Origin: Glycomyces buryatensis | GTDB lineage: Bacteria > Actinomycetota > Actinomycetes > Mycobacteriales > Micromonosporaceae | NCBI RefSeq assembly: GCF_004912275.1 | Contig: NZ_STGY01000005.1 | Span: forward strand, 16,428-80,427 | DNA length: 64,000 bases | Reading direction: 5' to 3' | Part shown: positions 18,499-28,390 of the stretch, piece by piece | How the letters are laid out: each line of letters opens with the position of its first letter | How positions within the stretch are numbered: the first letter of the stretch is position 1 | Notes under the pieces: model-generated | The model's database searches: none | What the model was told of the DNA's origin: nothing | The model's input: the letters and a program-made list of their open reading frames with translations, nothing else | Translations under genes and position numbers: made by a program

Positions 18499-19434
18499 TC
18501 ACCCGAGCAGGTAACGGAACCACACATAGGCCACAGGGGCCACCATCAAAATGGAGTCAAGTCGGTCCATCACCCCGCCGTGTCCGGGGATGAGGTTGCT
18601 CATGTCCTTGATGCCGAGGTCCCGCTTCAGCAGCGAGACGGACAGGTCCCCCAACGTAGCGGCGAGCGCCACGCAGACGCCGAACGCCACGCCCAAGGCG
18701 AATTGAACCTCGAAGAAGAAGTACAGCGTCACCGAACCGCCCAGGGCGGCGGCCACGATCGAGCCGGCCAGTCCCTCCCAGGACTTCTTGGGGCTGATCT
18801 TCGGCGTCATCTGGTGGCGCCCCAACAGCACTCCGGCGGTGTAGCCGCCGGTGTCGGACAGGACCACGGTGAACAGCATGATCAGCACCTGCGCCGCGCC
18901 GGTCTCGATGAGCTTGGACGAGCCCTCGGTGGAGGTCGCCAGGAGCAGCACGAAACCGGCCAGGAACGGGATCTGGATGAGCACCAGGGCGGCAGCGGGG
19001 ACGTCGGCCCGGTATCCGGTGGCGCCCTCGGAGAGTCGCCACACGAACAGGGCGGCCACGCCGACGGCGGTGCCGAGTAGCAACCCGGTGGCGCCGCCGA
19101 ACCAGGCCAGGACCACGATGAGCGCGCCGGCGGCGGCCAGCGGGATCACCGGGACGTTCTTGCCGCCCTGGCGCATCGCATTGCCGGTCTCCCAGCAGGC
19201 GACGGCGACGGCGATGGCGGCCAGGACGAGGAAGGCGATCGGATTGATCACCAGGGAGGCGATGACGACTGCGGAGAGGCCGAGCCCGACGCCGATGGCG
19301 ACGGGCAGATTGCGTCCGGCCGAGGGCTTGCGTCGGCCCTCGGAGCCGGTCTCGGCGGTGTCAGACCCTCGTCCATCCCCGTCTTCCGACGGGCCTGGAC
19401 GACGGTCGGGGGGACCGTCGGGGAGCGCGCTCAT
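18499..19434 (-). CDS. cdsA: Phosphatidate cytidylyltransferase (CDP-diacylglycerol synthase)
   Basis: CdsA makes CDP-diacylglycerol from CTP and phosphatidate for phospholipid synthesis. The 311 residues begin with about 45 polar residues (Pro/Gly/Asp/Glu), then about eight membrane helices. The family signature near residues 205-235 reads SDTGGYTAGVLLGRHQ then PKISPKKSWEG, with the conserved Asp and Lys of the metal/CTP site. The ATG overlaps the frr stop (TGATG), so translation is coupled. Confidence 0.95.
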   Translation of the reverse strand: MSALPDGPPDRRPGPSEDGDGRGSDTAETGSEGRRKPSAGRNLPVAIGVGLGLSAVVIASLVINPIAFLVLAAIAVAVACWETGNAMRQGGKNVPVIPLAAAGALIVVLAWFGGATGLLLGTAVGVAALFVWRLSEGATGYRADVPAAALVLIQIPFLAGFVLLLATSTEGSSKLIETGAAQVLIMLFTVVLSDTGGYTAGVLLGRHQMTPKISPKKSWEGLAGSIVAAALGGSVTLYFFFEVQFALGVAFGVCVALAATLGDLSVSLLKRDLGIKDMSNLIPGHGGVMDRLDSILMVAPVAYVWFRYLLG

Positions 19435-19991
19435 CAGATCTCGAGCAGTTCGTTCTCTTTGGCGCTCACCATTTCGTCGACGTGACCGGTGAACCGACCG
19501 GTCAGGTCGTCGAGCTCCTTCTCGGCGGCGTGGCCCTCGTCCTCGCCGGCCTCGCCGTCCTTGACGATCTTGCCGATCTCATCCTTGGCCTTGCGGCGGA
19601 TATTGCGGATGGCGACCTTGGTGTCCTCACCCTTGCCGCGCGCGACCTTGATCATTTCGCGGCGGCGCTCCTCGGTCATGGCCGGCAGGTTGAGCCGCAG
19701 CTGGGTGCCCTCATTGGACGGGTTGACGCCGAGGTCCGAGTTGCGGATGGCGTCTTCGATGTCCTTGATCTGCGAGACGTCGAACGGCTTGATGAGCACC
19801 ATGCGGGGCTCGGGAATGCCGATCGAGGCGACCTGCGAGATCGGCGTCTGGGCGCCGTAGTACTCGACAGTGACCCGGTTGAACATGGCGGAGGAGGCGC
19901 GGCCGGTGCGGATCGCGCCGAATTCCTCTTTGGCGTGCTCGATGGCCCGCTCCATCTTCTCCTCGGCTTCGAGGAGGGTGTCGTCAATCAC
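19434..19991 (-). CDS. frr: Ribosome recycling factor
   Basis: RRF, with EF-G, splits post-termination ribosomes in the cytosol. The 185-residue length is standard. It has the N-terminal [18 protein letters not shown] and [17 protein letters not shown] segments, then the long helices with [20 protein letters not shown] and [15 protein letters not shown] start with a weak GAAAG upstream. It lies between pyrH and cdsA in the conserved rpsB-tsf-pyrH-frr-cdsA order. Confidence 0.97.
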   Translation of the reverse strand: MIDDTLLEAEEKMERAIEHAKEEFGAIRTGRASSAMFNRVTVEYYGAQTPISQVASIGIPEPRMVLIKPFDVSQIKDIEDAIRNSDLGVNPSNEGTQLRLNLPAMTEERRREMIKVARGKGEDTKVAIRNIRRKAKDEIGKIVKDGEAGEDEGHAAEKELDDLTGRFTGHVDEMVSAKENELLEI

Positions 19992-20047
19992 GGCTTTCTC
20001 ACATTCTTTTGCAGCCTGACAGCAACTCTGACCGTACCGCGCCGCTG

Positions 20048-20773
20048 TTACACGTCGGCGGCGTGGATCAAGGTCCCGAGCTTTTCCCCGATGATGGCGC
20101 GGCGCAGGTTGCCGTCGTCATCGGCGCCGAAGACGCGCATCGGGAGGGCGTTGTCCTTGCAGAGGCTGAAGGCGGTCTGGTCGACGACCATGAGCTCGCG
20201 CTTGAGGGCCTCGTCGAAGGTGATGTCCTCGAGGCGCTGCGCGGACGGGTCGGTGCGCGGGTCCGCGGTGTAGACGGCGTCGACGCCGTTCTTCGAGACC
20301 AGGACCTCTTGGGCGCGAATCTCAAGGGCGCGCTGGGCCGCGACGGTGTCGGTGGAGAAGTACGGGAGCCCGGCGCCGGCGCCGAAGATGACGACGCGGC
20401 CCTTCTCGAGGTGCCGGATGGCCCGCAGGGGGAGGTAGGCCTCGGCGACCTGGGCCATGGAGATGGCGGTCTGGACTCGGGTGTCGACGCCTTCCTTCTC
20501 CAGGAAGTCCTGGAGGGCGAGGCAGTTCATGACGGTGCCGAGCATGCCCATGTAGTCGGCGCGGGCGCGGTCCATGCCGCGCCGCTGGAGTTCGGCGCCG
20601 CGGAAGAAGTTGCCTCCACCGACGACGACCGCCACCTGGACGCCCGCGGCGACTCCGGCCGCGATCTCGCGGGCCACGCCCTGCACGACGTCGGGGTCGA
20701 CGCCGACGGCGCCGCCGCCGAAGGACTCACCGGACAGTTTCAGTACGACCCGGCGGTTCGTGGTTTGGCTCAT
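20048..20773 (-). CDS. pyrH: UMP kinase
   Basis: PyrH phosphorylates UMP to UDP in pyrimidine nucleotide synthesis. The 241 residues show the amino-acid-kinase fold: [10 protein letters not shown] (phosphate/ATP loop), [11 protein letters not shown], the UMP-binding [13 protein letters not shown], and [20 protein letters not shown] start with GGGGAG four bases upstream. It is separated from tsf by about 195 bases that contain a very strong hairpin (20885-20920), so pyrH probably has its own promoter as well as readthrough. Confidence 0.96.
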   Translation of the reverse strand: MSQTTNRRVVLKLSGESFGGGAVGVDPDVVQGVAREIAAGVAAGVQVAVVVGGGNFFRGAELQRRGMDRARADYMGMLGTVMNCLALQDFLEKEGVDTRVQTAISMAQVAEAYLPLRAIRHLEKGRVVIFGAGAGLPYFSTDTVAAQRALEIRAQEVLVSKNGVDAVYTADPRTDPSAQRLEDITFDEALKRELMVVDQTAFSLCKDNALPMRVFGADDDGNLRRAIIGEKLGTLIHAADV

Positions 20774-20884
20774 GACGCTCCCCTGCTCTGGCTCGGATGT
20801 ATAACCGGCTCCATGCCCTGGTGGGCCGCGGAGCGGGACTCCTTGCGGCCGCCGTGTTCATTCAAGACACGGCACTCCAGGCAT

Positions 20885-20920
20885 GGAACGAGGCGGCGGC
20901 CTGCGCCGCCGCCTCGTTCC
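20885..20920 (-). terminator. Strong rpsB-tsf terminator
   Basis: A perfect 16-bp stem (20885-20900 with 20905-20920) with a 4-base loop lies about 50 bases past the tsf stop. It separates the rpsB-tsf unit from pyrH-frr-cdsA. Confidence 0.85.
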
Positions 20921-20968
20921 GTCGCTATACGGCTGAAGCCAGTGTAGTCGGCGGTCTCAGACCGGAGA

Positions 20969-21781
20969 CTACTCCTGACCGACCTCGAAACGGATGAAGC
21001 CCGTCACCTCGGTGCCGGCCTCCTTGAGGACGGCCTGGACGGTCTTCTTGTTCTCGATGACCGAGTTCTGCTCGAGCAGGACGAAGTCGCGGTAGTACGC
21101 CCCGACCTTGCCCTCCACGATCTTGTCCCAGGCGCGCTCGGGCTTGCCCTCTTCCTTGGCGGTTTCGAGGGCGACGCGCTTCTCGGCCTCGATGAGGTCC
21201 GTGGGGACCTCATCGCGGGTGAGGTAGCGCGGGCGCATCGCGGCGGCCTGCATGCCGACCTGGCGGGCGGCTTCGGCGTCGCCGGTGTAGGAGACGATGA
21301 TGCCGACGGCGGGCGGCAGGTCGGCGGACTTGCGGTGCATGTAGACCGCGATGTCTCCGTCGAGCGAGCCGATGCGGCCGAGGACGATCTTCTCGCCGAG
21401 CTTGACCGATTCCTCGGAGATGAGCTCCGAGACGGTCTTGCCGCTCAGCTTGGCGTCGGCCAGCGCGGAGGCGTCGGCGGGGCGGACCTCATCGGCGAGT
21501 TCGACCAGGCTCTGGGCGAGCTCGATGAAGGAACCGCTCTTGGCAACGAAGTCGGTCTCGCACAGCAGCTCGAGGATCGTGCCGCCGGCCTGGGCGACGA
21601 GGCCCTGGGCGGTGGTGCGCTCGGCCCGCTTGCCGACATCCTTGGCGCCCTTGATGCGCAGCGCTTCAAGCGCGGCATCGTAGTCGCCTTCTGCCTCTTC
21701 AAGGGCCTTCTTGACGTCCATCATTCCGGAGCCCGTGGCTTCCCGGAGCTTCTTGACGTCAGCCATCGTGAAGTTGGCCAT
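20969..21781 (-). CDS. tsf: Elongation factor Ts
   Basis: EF-Ts is the nucleotide exchange factor for EF-Tu. The 270 residues start [20 protein letters not shown] (UBA-like domain), followed by the dimerisation/core part with [15 protein letters not shown], the conserved TDFV motif that displaces GDP. Start: ATG at 21781 with AAGGGGAG upstream. The open frame continues far upstream into rpsB as meaningless sequence. It lies 11 bases after rpsB. Confidence 0.97.
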   Translation of the reverse strand: MANFTMADVKKLREATGSGMMDVKKALEEAEGDYDAALEALRIKGAKDVGKRAERTTAQGLVAQAGGTILELLCETDFVAKSGSFIELAQSLVELADEVRPADASALADAKLSGKTVSELISEESVKLGEKIVLGRIGSLDGDIAVYMHRKSADLPPAVGIIVSYTGDAEAARQVGMQAAAMRPRYLTRDEVPTDLIEAEKRVALETAKEEGKPERAWDKIVEGKVGAYYRDFVLLEQNSVIENKKTVQAVLKEAGTEVTGFIRFEVGQE

Positions 21782-21792
21782 TGCTCCCCTTC

Positions 21793-22623
21793 TTACTTGT
21801 CGGCTTCTTCGACGGTCTTCTCGCCAGACGGCTCGACGACCTTCTCGGTGTCTTCGGTCTTCTCGGCGTCGAGGAGTTCCTTCTCCCACTCGGCCAGGGG
21901 CTCGCCGTCGGTCTTGCCGGCCTTGGCCTCGGTTCCGCCGGAGCGGGCCAGGAGGCCTTCGGCGGCGCCGTCGGCGATGATCTTCGTCAGCAGGGCGACG
22001 GAGCGGATCGCGTCGTCGTTGCCGGGGACCGGGTGGTCGACCTCGTCGGGGTCGCAGTTGGTGTCGAGGATCGCGACGACGGGGATGCCGAGCTTGCGGG
22101 CCTCGTCGACGGCGATGTGCTCTTTCTTGGTGTCGACGATCCAGATCGCCTGGGGGACCCGGTCCATGTCGCGGAGGCCGCCGAGCGTGCGCTCGAGCTT
22201 GTCCTTCTCGCGCATGAGCTGGAGCATTTCCTTCTTGGTGCGGTTGGCCGCACCGTTGGCCTCGATGATCTCGAGTTCCTTGAGGCGCATCAGGCGCTTC
22301 TGGATGGTCTGGAAGTTGGTGAGCATGCCGCCGAGCCAACGGTGGTTGACGAAGGGCATGCCGACGCGCTGGGCCTGCTCGGCCACGGCTTCCTGGGCCT
22401 GCTTCTTGGTGCCGACGAAGAGGACGGCGCCGCCTTCGGCCACGACGTTCTTGACGAAGTCGTGGGCCTTGGAGGCGTAGTCGACCGTCTGGCGCAGGTC
22501 GATGACGTAGATGCCATTGCGGTCGGTGAGGATGAACCGCTTCATCTTCGGGTTCCAGCGACGGGTCTGGTGCCCGAAGTGCACGCCGCTTTCCAGCAGC
22601 TGCCTCATGGTGACAACCGACAC
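21793..22623 (-). CDS. rpsB: 30S ribosomal protein S2
   Basis: uS2, a structural protein of the 30S subunit near the S1 docking site. The 276 residues start at GTG 22623 ([20 protein letters not shown] follows), with AAAGGAC eight bases upstream. An earlier in-frame ATG at 22710 gives a non-homologous tail. Signatures are [35 protein letters not shown] and [19 protein letters not shown]. The C-terminal 40 residues are an acidic, lysine-rich extension ([16 protein letters not shown]), common in actinobacterial S2. Confidence 0.97.
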   Translation of the reverse strand: MSVVTMRQLLESGVHFGHQTRRWNPKMKRFILTDRNGIYVIDLRQTVDYASKAHDFVKNVVAEGGAVLFVGTKKQAQEAVAEQAQRVGMPFVNHRWLGGMLTNFQTIQKRLMRLKELEIIEANGAANRTKKEMLQLMREKDKLERTLGGLRDMDRVPQAIWIVDTKKEHIAVDEARKLGIPVVAILDTNCDPDEVDHPVPGNDDAIRSVALLTKIIADGAAEGLLARSGGTEAKAGKTDGEPLAEWEKELLDAEKTEDTEKVVEPSGEKTVEEADK

Positions 22624-23052
22624 GGTTGTAGTCCTTTCGTTCCCTGGTTTATAGCGGGGAGGTGCTCGAAGTCCGAGCCCCCGCTCCTGGCGCTCACCAA
22701 CGGCGATCATTCAACCGGGAAGTACCCCGGACCTGGGAGATCGCGGTGGCCAGACCTCACCCATTTGGGAATGGCATGGAGTCTTGGCCGCGGCGAGCGC
22801 GCGAAGTCGGTTCAGTGCGCAATGGCGCTGTACCGCTCCGATCAGTGTACTCAGTGCGCGGGCCGGGCTTCCAGGCCGGTGCACCGCAGTGACAGATGCA
22901 ATGAGGGGTCCCGGATTCGGCTCCCCCGAACGGCGGATGAATGCCTCAGTCGATACGGCACATCTCAAAGTTGTCCACAGGGTGCGATCGGGGTTATCCA
23001 CAGGCGGAAAACTTTTTTTGGCCGAGACTGGACAGCCGCCGACCATTGAGTC
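22624..23052. promoter_or_regulatory. rpsB/M23 divergent region with two DnaA boxes
   Basis: A 429-base gene-free divergent region. TTGTCCACA (22971-22979), the actinobacterial DnaA-box consensus, and TTATCCACA (22994-23002), the Escherichia coli consensus, lie in the same orientation, start-to-start 23 bases (about two helical turns) apart. A T-rich stretch (ACTTTTTTTGG, 23010-23020) follows, then the M23 start at 23053. With no dnaA, dnaN or gyr genes nearby this is not an origin; a DnaA-regulated promoter or DnaA-titration site is more likely. The rest (22624-22970) should contain the rpsB promoter, but I could not pick one with confidence. Confidence 0.7.
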
Positions 23053-23679
23053 ATGCAACGACTACACCGAGTCCTGGTAATTGTTCTCACTGCGGGGAGC
23101 CTGCTGGCGGCCCTGTCGATCGCGGCCCCGACGATGGCCCGGGCCGCACCGTCCGCGGCAGAGGCGAGTGCCCTGACCGTCACGACCCCGGCCGGACCCG
23201 GCGGTCCTGTGACCCGAATCCGGGCCGACGTTCCCGCGGCCGCCCCCGGCGGTTCGTGGCGTCCTCCGATCGGACCGATCGACGTCGAGACGCGCTTCGA
23301 TCCACCGCCGTTGCCCTGGATGCCCGGGCACCGCGGCGTCGACCTCGGGGCCGCCGCGGACGGATCGGTCCGGGCCGCCGGAGCGGGGACCGTCGTCTTC
23401 GCCGGCGATCTCGCCGGGAGGGGCGTGGTGAGCATCGACCACGCGGGCGGCCTGCGCACCACCTATGAACCGGTCGACGCGCTCGTCGCGCCGGGCGACG
23501 CCGTCGCCGCGGGCAAGGTCATCGGCCGGCTCCAAGCGGGACACGCCTCCTGCCCCGGCGCGATCTGCCTTCATCTCGGCCTCAAGCGCGGCCCGCTCTA
23601 CCTCGACCCGCTACTCCTATTCGGACAAGGCCAGGTGCGACTACTCCCCCGGCCGGGACGAGCGGAGGCCGCGCCGTGA
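23053..23679 (+). CDS. Secreted M23-family peptidase (LytM-like)
   Basis: A 208-residue protein with a Sec signal peptide (about 1-31, cleavage near ARA-AP), then a short linker and one M23 domain. The zinc motifs HRGVDLG (HxxxD, about 93-99) and LHLGLK (about 174) are present, so it may be catalytically active in cutting peptidoglycan cross-links, though the domain is compact. It occupies the place of Rv2891 next to rpsB-tsf in mycobacteria. ATG start. The stop overlaps a GTG in the downstream yraN frame. The two DnaA boxes 51-82 bases upstream may couple it to the replication cycle. Confidence 0.87.
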   Translation: MQRLHRVLVIVLTAGSLLAALSIAAPTMARAAPSAAEASALTVTTPAGPGGPVTRIRADVPAAAPGGSWRPPIGPIDVETRFDPPPLPWMPGHRGVDLGAAADGSVRAAGAGTVVFAGDLAGRGVVSIDHAGGLRTTYEPVDALVAPGDAVAAGKVIGRLQAGHASCPGAICLHLGLKRGPLYLDPLLLFGQGQVRLLPRPGRAEAAP

Positions 23680-23786
23680 ACCGCCGGTGCCGCGAACGGC
23701 CTCCCCAGTCCTCGCCGCAACCCGGGACGCGCGGCTCCGGCCGGCTCGATCGGGGCCGGGCCCATCGCGTTACTGCGGGGGCACCC

Positions 23787-24187
23787 GTGAACCTGCGACG
23801 GCTCCGCCCGCACCAGCTCGGACGGATCGGCGAACTGTTCGCCGCCGCCCACCTCCAGCGGGACCGGATGCAGGTCCTCGCCCGCAACTGGCGCCATCGG
23901 CGCGGCGAGATCGACCTCATTGCCCGCCAAGGCGACACGGTGGTCTTCTGCGAGGTCAAGACCCGCCGTTCCGAGCGGCACGGCGGCCCGCTCGGTGCCG
24001 TCGACGGCGAGAAACTCCACCGCGTCGAACGCCTCGCCCGGGCCTGGCTGCACGAGCACTGCCGCCATGACCAGCCCTGGCGGGTCGACCGGCTCGCCCT
24101 GACCGTCACCGGCACCGCCCGCATCGCACTCGAACACCATTGGGGGACCCGCCATGGGTTACAGCCGCACCTTCACCGTCTGCATGA
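23787..24187 (+). CDS. yraN: YraN family endonuclease-like protein, stop apparently lost
   Basis: From GTG 23787 the frame encodes a UPF0102/YraN protein: LGRIGELFAAAHLQRD, RNWRHRRGEIDLIARQ and VVFCEVKTRR, the restriction-endonuclease-like core (Asp, Glu-x-Lys), then VDRLALTVTG and ALEHHWG, where relatives end. No stop follows; the frame runs on over comM in the wrong frame to 24995 as arginine/histidine nonsense. If one G was lost from the GGGGG run at 24142-24146, the gene would end at TGA 24185, the end given here. If one was gained, it would instead fuse in frame with comM. The neighbour comM has its own homopolymer frameshift, so a sequencing error is possible. The family lies before comM and dprA in many bacteria; its role is unclear. 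Confidence 0.6.
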
Positions 24188-25693
24188 TCGGCGCCGTCGG
24201 CACCATCGTCACCGTCGAGGCATCGGTCTTCAAGTCCTCGTCCAAGGGCGCCGACACGGTCCGGATGTCCGGCCTCCCCGACAATGTCGTCAACCAGGCC
24301 CAGACCCGCGTCCGCTCCGCGATGGCCAACTCCGCGTTGAAGTTCCCAGACCGCTCGATCTCCGTCAACTTCGGGCCGGCCTCGGTGCCCACCACCGGTT
24401 CGGCGGCGGACCTGGCGCTCGCGATCACCATCATGTGCGCCGACGAGACCCTCCCCGCGGAGCGGCTGGCCGATACCGTCCTCCTCGCCGAGCTCGGTCT
24501 CGACGGCAGCCTCCGGGCGGTGCCGGGCACCCTGCCCGCCCTCATGGAGGCCCGCCGGGCGGGCATGACGACGGCGATCGTCTCCCCCGCGAACGCGGCC
24601 GAAGCGGTGCTGGTCGACGGCCTCACGGTCCTGGCCCCAAGGAACCTGGCCGAACTGGTGGCGTGGATGTACGGACAAACCGCCCTGGAACCGGCCGCGC
24701 GCACGCCCGCCGCCCCCGGGCCGCCGCTGCCCGACCTGGCGGATGTGGTCGGGCAGGCGGGGGCCAAGCACGCCTTGGAGATCGCGGCGGCCGGAGGACA
24801 CCACATGTTGATGATCGGCCCTCCCGGCGCCGGAAAGACGATGCTGGCCGAACGGCTGCCGTCGATCCTGCCGCCGCTGACCGACGCCGAGGCGGTGGAG
24901 GTGACCTCGCTGCACTCGATTCGAGGACGATTCACTGGCGGGGCCGCTTCACTGATCCGCCACCCCCCCGTTCGAGGCACCCCACCATTCTATGACGATC
25001 CAAGCGCTCATCGGCGGAGGACGCATCGCCGGACCAGGCTCATTGGCTCTGGCGCATAAGGGAATCCTATTCATCGACGAAGCTCCAGAATGGCGCCGAG
25101 AAGTCCTTGATTCACTGCGACAGCCACTGGAGAGCTGGCAGGTTCTAGTCCGCCGCGCGGAAAACACGGTGCGATACCCGGCTCAGGTGCTGCTGGTGAT
25201 GGCGGCAAACCCCTGTCCATGCGCCCCTAATCGACCAATCGATTGCAAGTGCCCTTCAGGGGACAAGAAGCGCTACTTCAGTCGCCTCTCCCGACCACTG
25301 CTCGACCGAATCGATCTGCGGGTCGAGGTCTCGACGCCGCCGGCTTCGGTGATCTTGACCGACCAGTCGAAGGCCGAACCGTCGGAGACGGTGGCGAAGC
25401 GGGTGGCCCGGGCGAGGGAGGCGGCCGCGGCCCGCTGGGCGGAGGCGGGCCAGGGCTGGCGGCTCAATAGCGAGGTGCCGGGCCCGGCGCTGCGGTCGCC
25501 GGAGTGGAGGTTGTCCCCGAAGGTGACTAGGAGCGCCGATGAGCTCCTGCTGAAGGAGCGTATTACCGCTCGAGGGTACGACCGGATCCTGAAGCTGTCG
25601 TGGACGATCGCCGATCTGGCGGAGCACGACGGACCGCGGGAGGAGGACGTGGCGGCGGCCAGCCAACTGAGGATCGGCTACACGATGACGTGA
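24154..25693 (+). pseudogene. comM: ComM-like Mg-chelatase-type AAA+ ATPase, frameshifted
   Basis: Two frames together make a complete 512-residue ComM/YifB. The first part (24154-24962) has MGYSRTFTVCMIGAVG, the Lon-like domain, and the Walker A motif GPPGAGKTMLAERLP. The second has TIQALIGGGRIAGPG, GILFIDEAPEW (Walker B), NPCPCAPN and the C-terminal lid ending near 25693. The join is a run of seven C (24963-24969); with six C the frame reads RHPPFEAPHHSMTIQAL without a break. Nothing else is damaged, so this is either a recent mutation or a homopolymer sequencing error. ComM is a hexameric helicase for branch migration in natural transformation, which fits its place before dprA. Confidence 0.85.
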
Positions 25694-25707
25694 CCGCCAA
25701 GGGAGGA

Positions 25708-25730
25708 ACCGCACCGCACCGCACCGCACC
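25708..25730 (+). repeat. ACCGC pentamer tandem repeat
   Basis: 4.6 copies of ACCGC lie in the 140-base comM-dprA gap. A GC-rich slippage-prone microsatellite, about 100 bases before the dprA start. Confidence 0.8.
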
Positions 25731-25833
25731 GGTCCGGACCGGGGCAGTTTCTCCGCCCGACCACCGACCGTCAATCCCGCCGCGGCCCCATCAGTTTTGT
25801 CCGACCGTCCGACCGTTCACCTTTGGAGGAACC

Positions 25834-26997
25834 GTGTTTCAGCTTCCCGATGACCCGCGCCTGGCGCTCATGCTCCTTTCCTCGATCGTCGAACCCGGCG
25901 ACGCGGAGCTCGATGAGCTGCTCGGCGAGGTCGGGCCCGTCGAGGTCGTGGGGCGCATCTGGGAGGGAGACGTGCCCGAACGTCTGCGGCGCCTCACCAG
26001 TGCTCAGGTCGCGTGCACTCCCGATCCCGCCGACCGAGCCGACCAGATCGCCTCCGCCACCGAGTCCTGCGGCGCACGCTTCCTCATCCCCGGCGATCCG
26101 GCCTGGCCCGAACAACTCCGCGACCTGCATCTGGTCTGCGACGCCGACGAACCGCATCTGCGCCCGCCGCGCTGCCTGTGGATCCGAGGAACCGGAGAGC
26201 TCGCCGCGATCTGCCGCCGCTCGGTGGCCGTCGTCGGGGCACGCGCCGCCAGCGAATACGGCCAACACCTCGCCGACGACCTGTCCGCCGACCTCACCGA
26301 AGCCGGGTGGACCGTCATTTCAGGTGGAGCCCTGGGCATCGACCGCTCCGCTCACCTGGGCGCGATGGCCCGCGGCGGTCCGACCGTGGCGGTGCTGGCC
26401 TGCGGGGTGGACCGGCCGTATCCGAAGGCCAATCGGTCCATGTTCGACCTGGTGCTCGAGAGGGGGCTCATCTTGAGCGAGTGGCCGCCCGGGTCGGCGA
26501 CCATGCGGCACCGCTTCTTGACGAGGAATCGAGTGATCGCGGCGCTGTCGGCCGGAACGGTGGTCATCGAGGCTGGCAGCAGGTCGGGCGCCCGGAACAC
26601 CGCCCGCCACGCGGCCGAACTCGGCCGGGTCCTCATGTTCACGCCGGGACCGGTGACGTCTTCACAGTCGGTGGGCGTGCACCAGCTGGCGCGGGAGGGG
26701 TGGGAGGCGCGCCTGGTGACGCGTGCGGAGGAGGTGATCGAGGACCTGACCGGCATCGGCGGCCCAATGGCCGCGCCACCGCCGATCCCGAAGCGGCCGT
26801 TCGACCGGCTGAACGAGGTCGAGGCGAGGCTGGTGGAGTCGCTGCCGAGGGGCTACGTGGTCGAGGAGGCCCAACTCGCGGCAGCGGCGGGAGTCCCGGT
26901 GGAGACGGCGACAGAAACCCTCCGGAGCCTTCGAAAAGCCGGATGGGTGGAGCTCATGGAGGGAAGGTGGCGCCTATCGAGGGGAGGAGTCGCATAG
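25834..26997 (+). CDS. dprA: DNA-processing protein DprA
   Basis: DprA loads RecA on incoming single-stranded DNA during transformation. The 387 residues comprise an N-terminal SAM-like part (about 1-110) and the Rossmann DprA domain: VAVVGARAASEYG, WTVISGGALGIDRSAHLGA, ACGVDRPYPKANR, SEWPPGSATMRHRF and the lysine/glycine-rich IEAGSRSGARNTA. A C-terminal winged helix (about 320-385) follows. I chose GTG 25834, just after GGAGGA; the frame is open upstream but not homologous. It follows yraN and comM, the usual competence cluster. Confidence 0.93.
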   Translation: MFQLPDDPRLALMLLSSIVEPGDAELDELLGEVGPVEVVGRIWEGDVPERLRRLTSAQVACTPDPADRADQIASATESCGARFLIPGDPAWPEQLRDLHLVCDADEPHLRPPRCLWIRGTGELAAICRRSVAVVGARAASEYGQHLADDLSADLTEAGWTVISGGALGIDRSAHLGAMARGGPTVAVLACGVDRPYPKANRSMFDLVLERGLILSEWPPGSATMRHRFLTRNRVIAALSAGTVVIEAGSRSGARNTARHAAELGRVLMFTPGPVTSSQSVGVHQLAREGWEARLVTRAEEVIEDLTGIGGPMAAPPPIPKRPFDRLNEVEARLVESLPRGYVVEEAQLAAAAGVPVETATETLRSLRKAGWVELMEGRWRLSRGGVA

Positions 26998-27088
26998 CCG
27001 CTGGTCGAGCAAAGCCGAAGGCGCCCAACGGTCAAGCCGAAGCCGAGCCGATTCGGGGAGCCCCCCAGCCTCGAATGGCTTGGGGCGA

Positions 27089-28312
27089 TTAGCAGTTGGT
27101 GGTCGCGGTCGGGTAGTCGACCCAGATCGTTTGGGGATCTTGGAGTTCGGCCCTGGGGGCCCAGCATTCATACACCGCTCGTTCGATGCAGGCCGCCCCG
27201 GTGTTCGCCACCGATTCCACGTCCGGAGAGGCCAGGCGCAGCCGCACCCAGTCCTCGTTGCGGCCCAGCACCAGCATGTCCGTGTCCCGCCAGCGTGCCT
27301 TCGTGTAATACCGCTGCGGCGCGGTCACCGGACTGCGGCTTACGGCGCCTCGCACATAAGCGCTGTATCCGTGTCCCGGATCGGCCGTGACCGTGATCTG
27401 CTCGCCCTCGTGCCGGCCCACCAGGCCGGCGTGCACGGACGGGTCGACCCTGAACAGGGCCCGCCCCGTCTCCAGGCCGGGAATCCGGCTGATCAGTTCG
27501 CGGTGCCGGGCGCCGGCCATGCGGTCCCACACGTTCGTCTGGGGTTGGTATTGGAACAGCGAGATCTCATTGCCGTCGGCGGTATAGGCCAGAATCTCGG
27601 CCCGCGCCGTCAGCGGAAGGTCGGCGAGGTCGGCGGTCGCGAATTCGGGGAGGAGATGGCTTCCGCTGGGGACGAATCCGGTTCCCAGGATCATCGATCC
27701 GCGCCGCTCGCGCCCGGGCATGGCGACCAGCCCGGGGAATTGCTGGGCCTCGGTGCTCACGTAGTCGCGGGCGCAGATCGCCTTCCACCGCAGTGCGAAG
27801 GTGACCTCGTGGTCGTTCTCGGGGTCGCCGTTGAGGACCACCCGGTCGGCGGGGGTCCGCAGGTGTGCGACGTCGAATTCGCGGAAGCAGACCCCGCTGA
27901 CCAGTGGCGCCGAGGTGAGTTGCCGGGCCACTTGGTTTCGGCTGAGCGGCTTGGTCATGCGGGTGCCGACGGTGACGAAGGCGGTGGCGCGCACCGCCGA
28001 GACCAGCGCCCGCTCGGAGGCGTCGATACGCGGGTTCTGGCTGTACTGGTGGACGATCTGCGCGTCGGCCCCGGGCATGACCGGGACCGACAACGGTGCG
28101 ACTCCCGCCCGGAGCAGTTCCCCTCCGCCGCTTTCGACTTCGGAGGCGTGCACATAGCGGTGGAAGGATTTGCCGCTGGGTTGGAACCCGTGTTCCTGGG
28201 TGTCCGAATAGAGCTCGAATGCCGCCCCGCCCGCGATCGAGCGCGCTCGGTAACGCCGTTCGTGCCAGACAATCTCGGTGGTGCCGGTCGAGGTAGCCGG
28301 GGGGGCATGCAT
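27089..28312 (-). CDS. Hypothetical protein, 407 residues
   Basis: I do not recognise this protein. It has no signal peptide or membrane segment and is of mixed composition, with many Arg/Asp/Glu and a Cys as its last residue (TTNC). One patch (VSGVCFREFDVAHLRTPADRVV, with HEVTFALRW) looks like a conserved core; the C-terminal third has ITVTADPGHGYSAYVRG and TIWVDYPTATTNC. Codon use is that of a normal high-GC gene. ATG start with weak ribosome site. It is convergent with dprA (92-base gap) and lies downstream of the SIS-domain gene on the same strand. Confidence 0.7.
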   Translation of the reverse strand: MHAPPATSTGTTEIVWHERRYRARSIAGGAAFELYSDTQEHGFQPSGKSFHRYVHASEVESGGGELLRAGVAPLSVPVMPGADAQIVHQYSQNPRIDASERALVSAVRATAFVTVGTRMTKPLSRNQVARQLTSAPLVSGVCFREFDVAHLRTPADRVVLNGDPENDHEVTFALRWKAICARDYVSTEAQQFPGLVAMPGRERRGSMILGTGFVPSGSHLLPEFATADLADLPLTARAEILAYTADGNEISLFQYQPQTNVWDRMAGARHRELISRIPGLETGRALFRVDPSVHAGLVGRHEGEQITVTADPGHGYSAYVRGAVSRSPVTAPQRYYTKARWRDTDMLVLGRNEDWVRLRLASPDVESVANTGAACIERAVYECWAPRAELQDPQTIWVDYPTATTNC

Positions 28313-28390
28313 AAGCGGAGCCTACCGAGATCGGGGAACGCCGAGGTGAATCAAAAGTGAACAACTACAGATGGGCACGGCTCCGCGCGC

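Noticed and set aside
22971..23002. Replication origin
   Set aside because: Only two DnaA boxes and no dnaA, dnaN, recF, gyrB or rpmH genes; the neighbours are rpsB and M23.
24188..24995. C-terminal extension of YraN
   Set aside because: Arg/His/Pro-rich sequence that is simply comM read in the wrong frame.
25708..25730. Iteron or attachment site
   Set aside because: Simple ACCGC slippage repeat with no integrase, tRNA or replication gene nearby.
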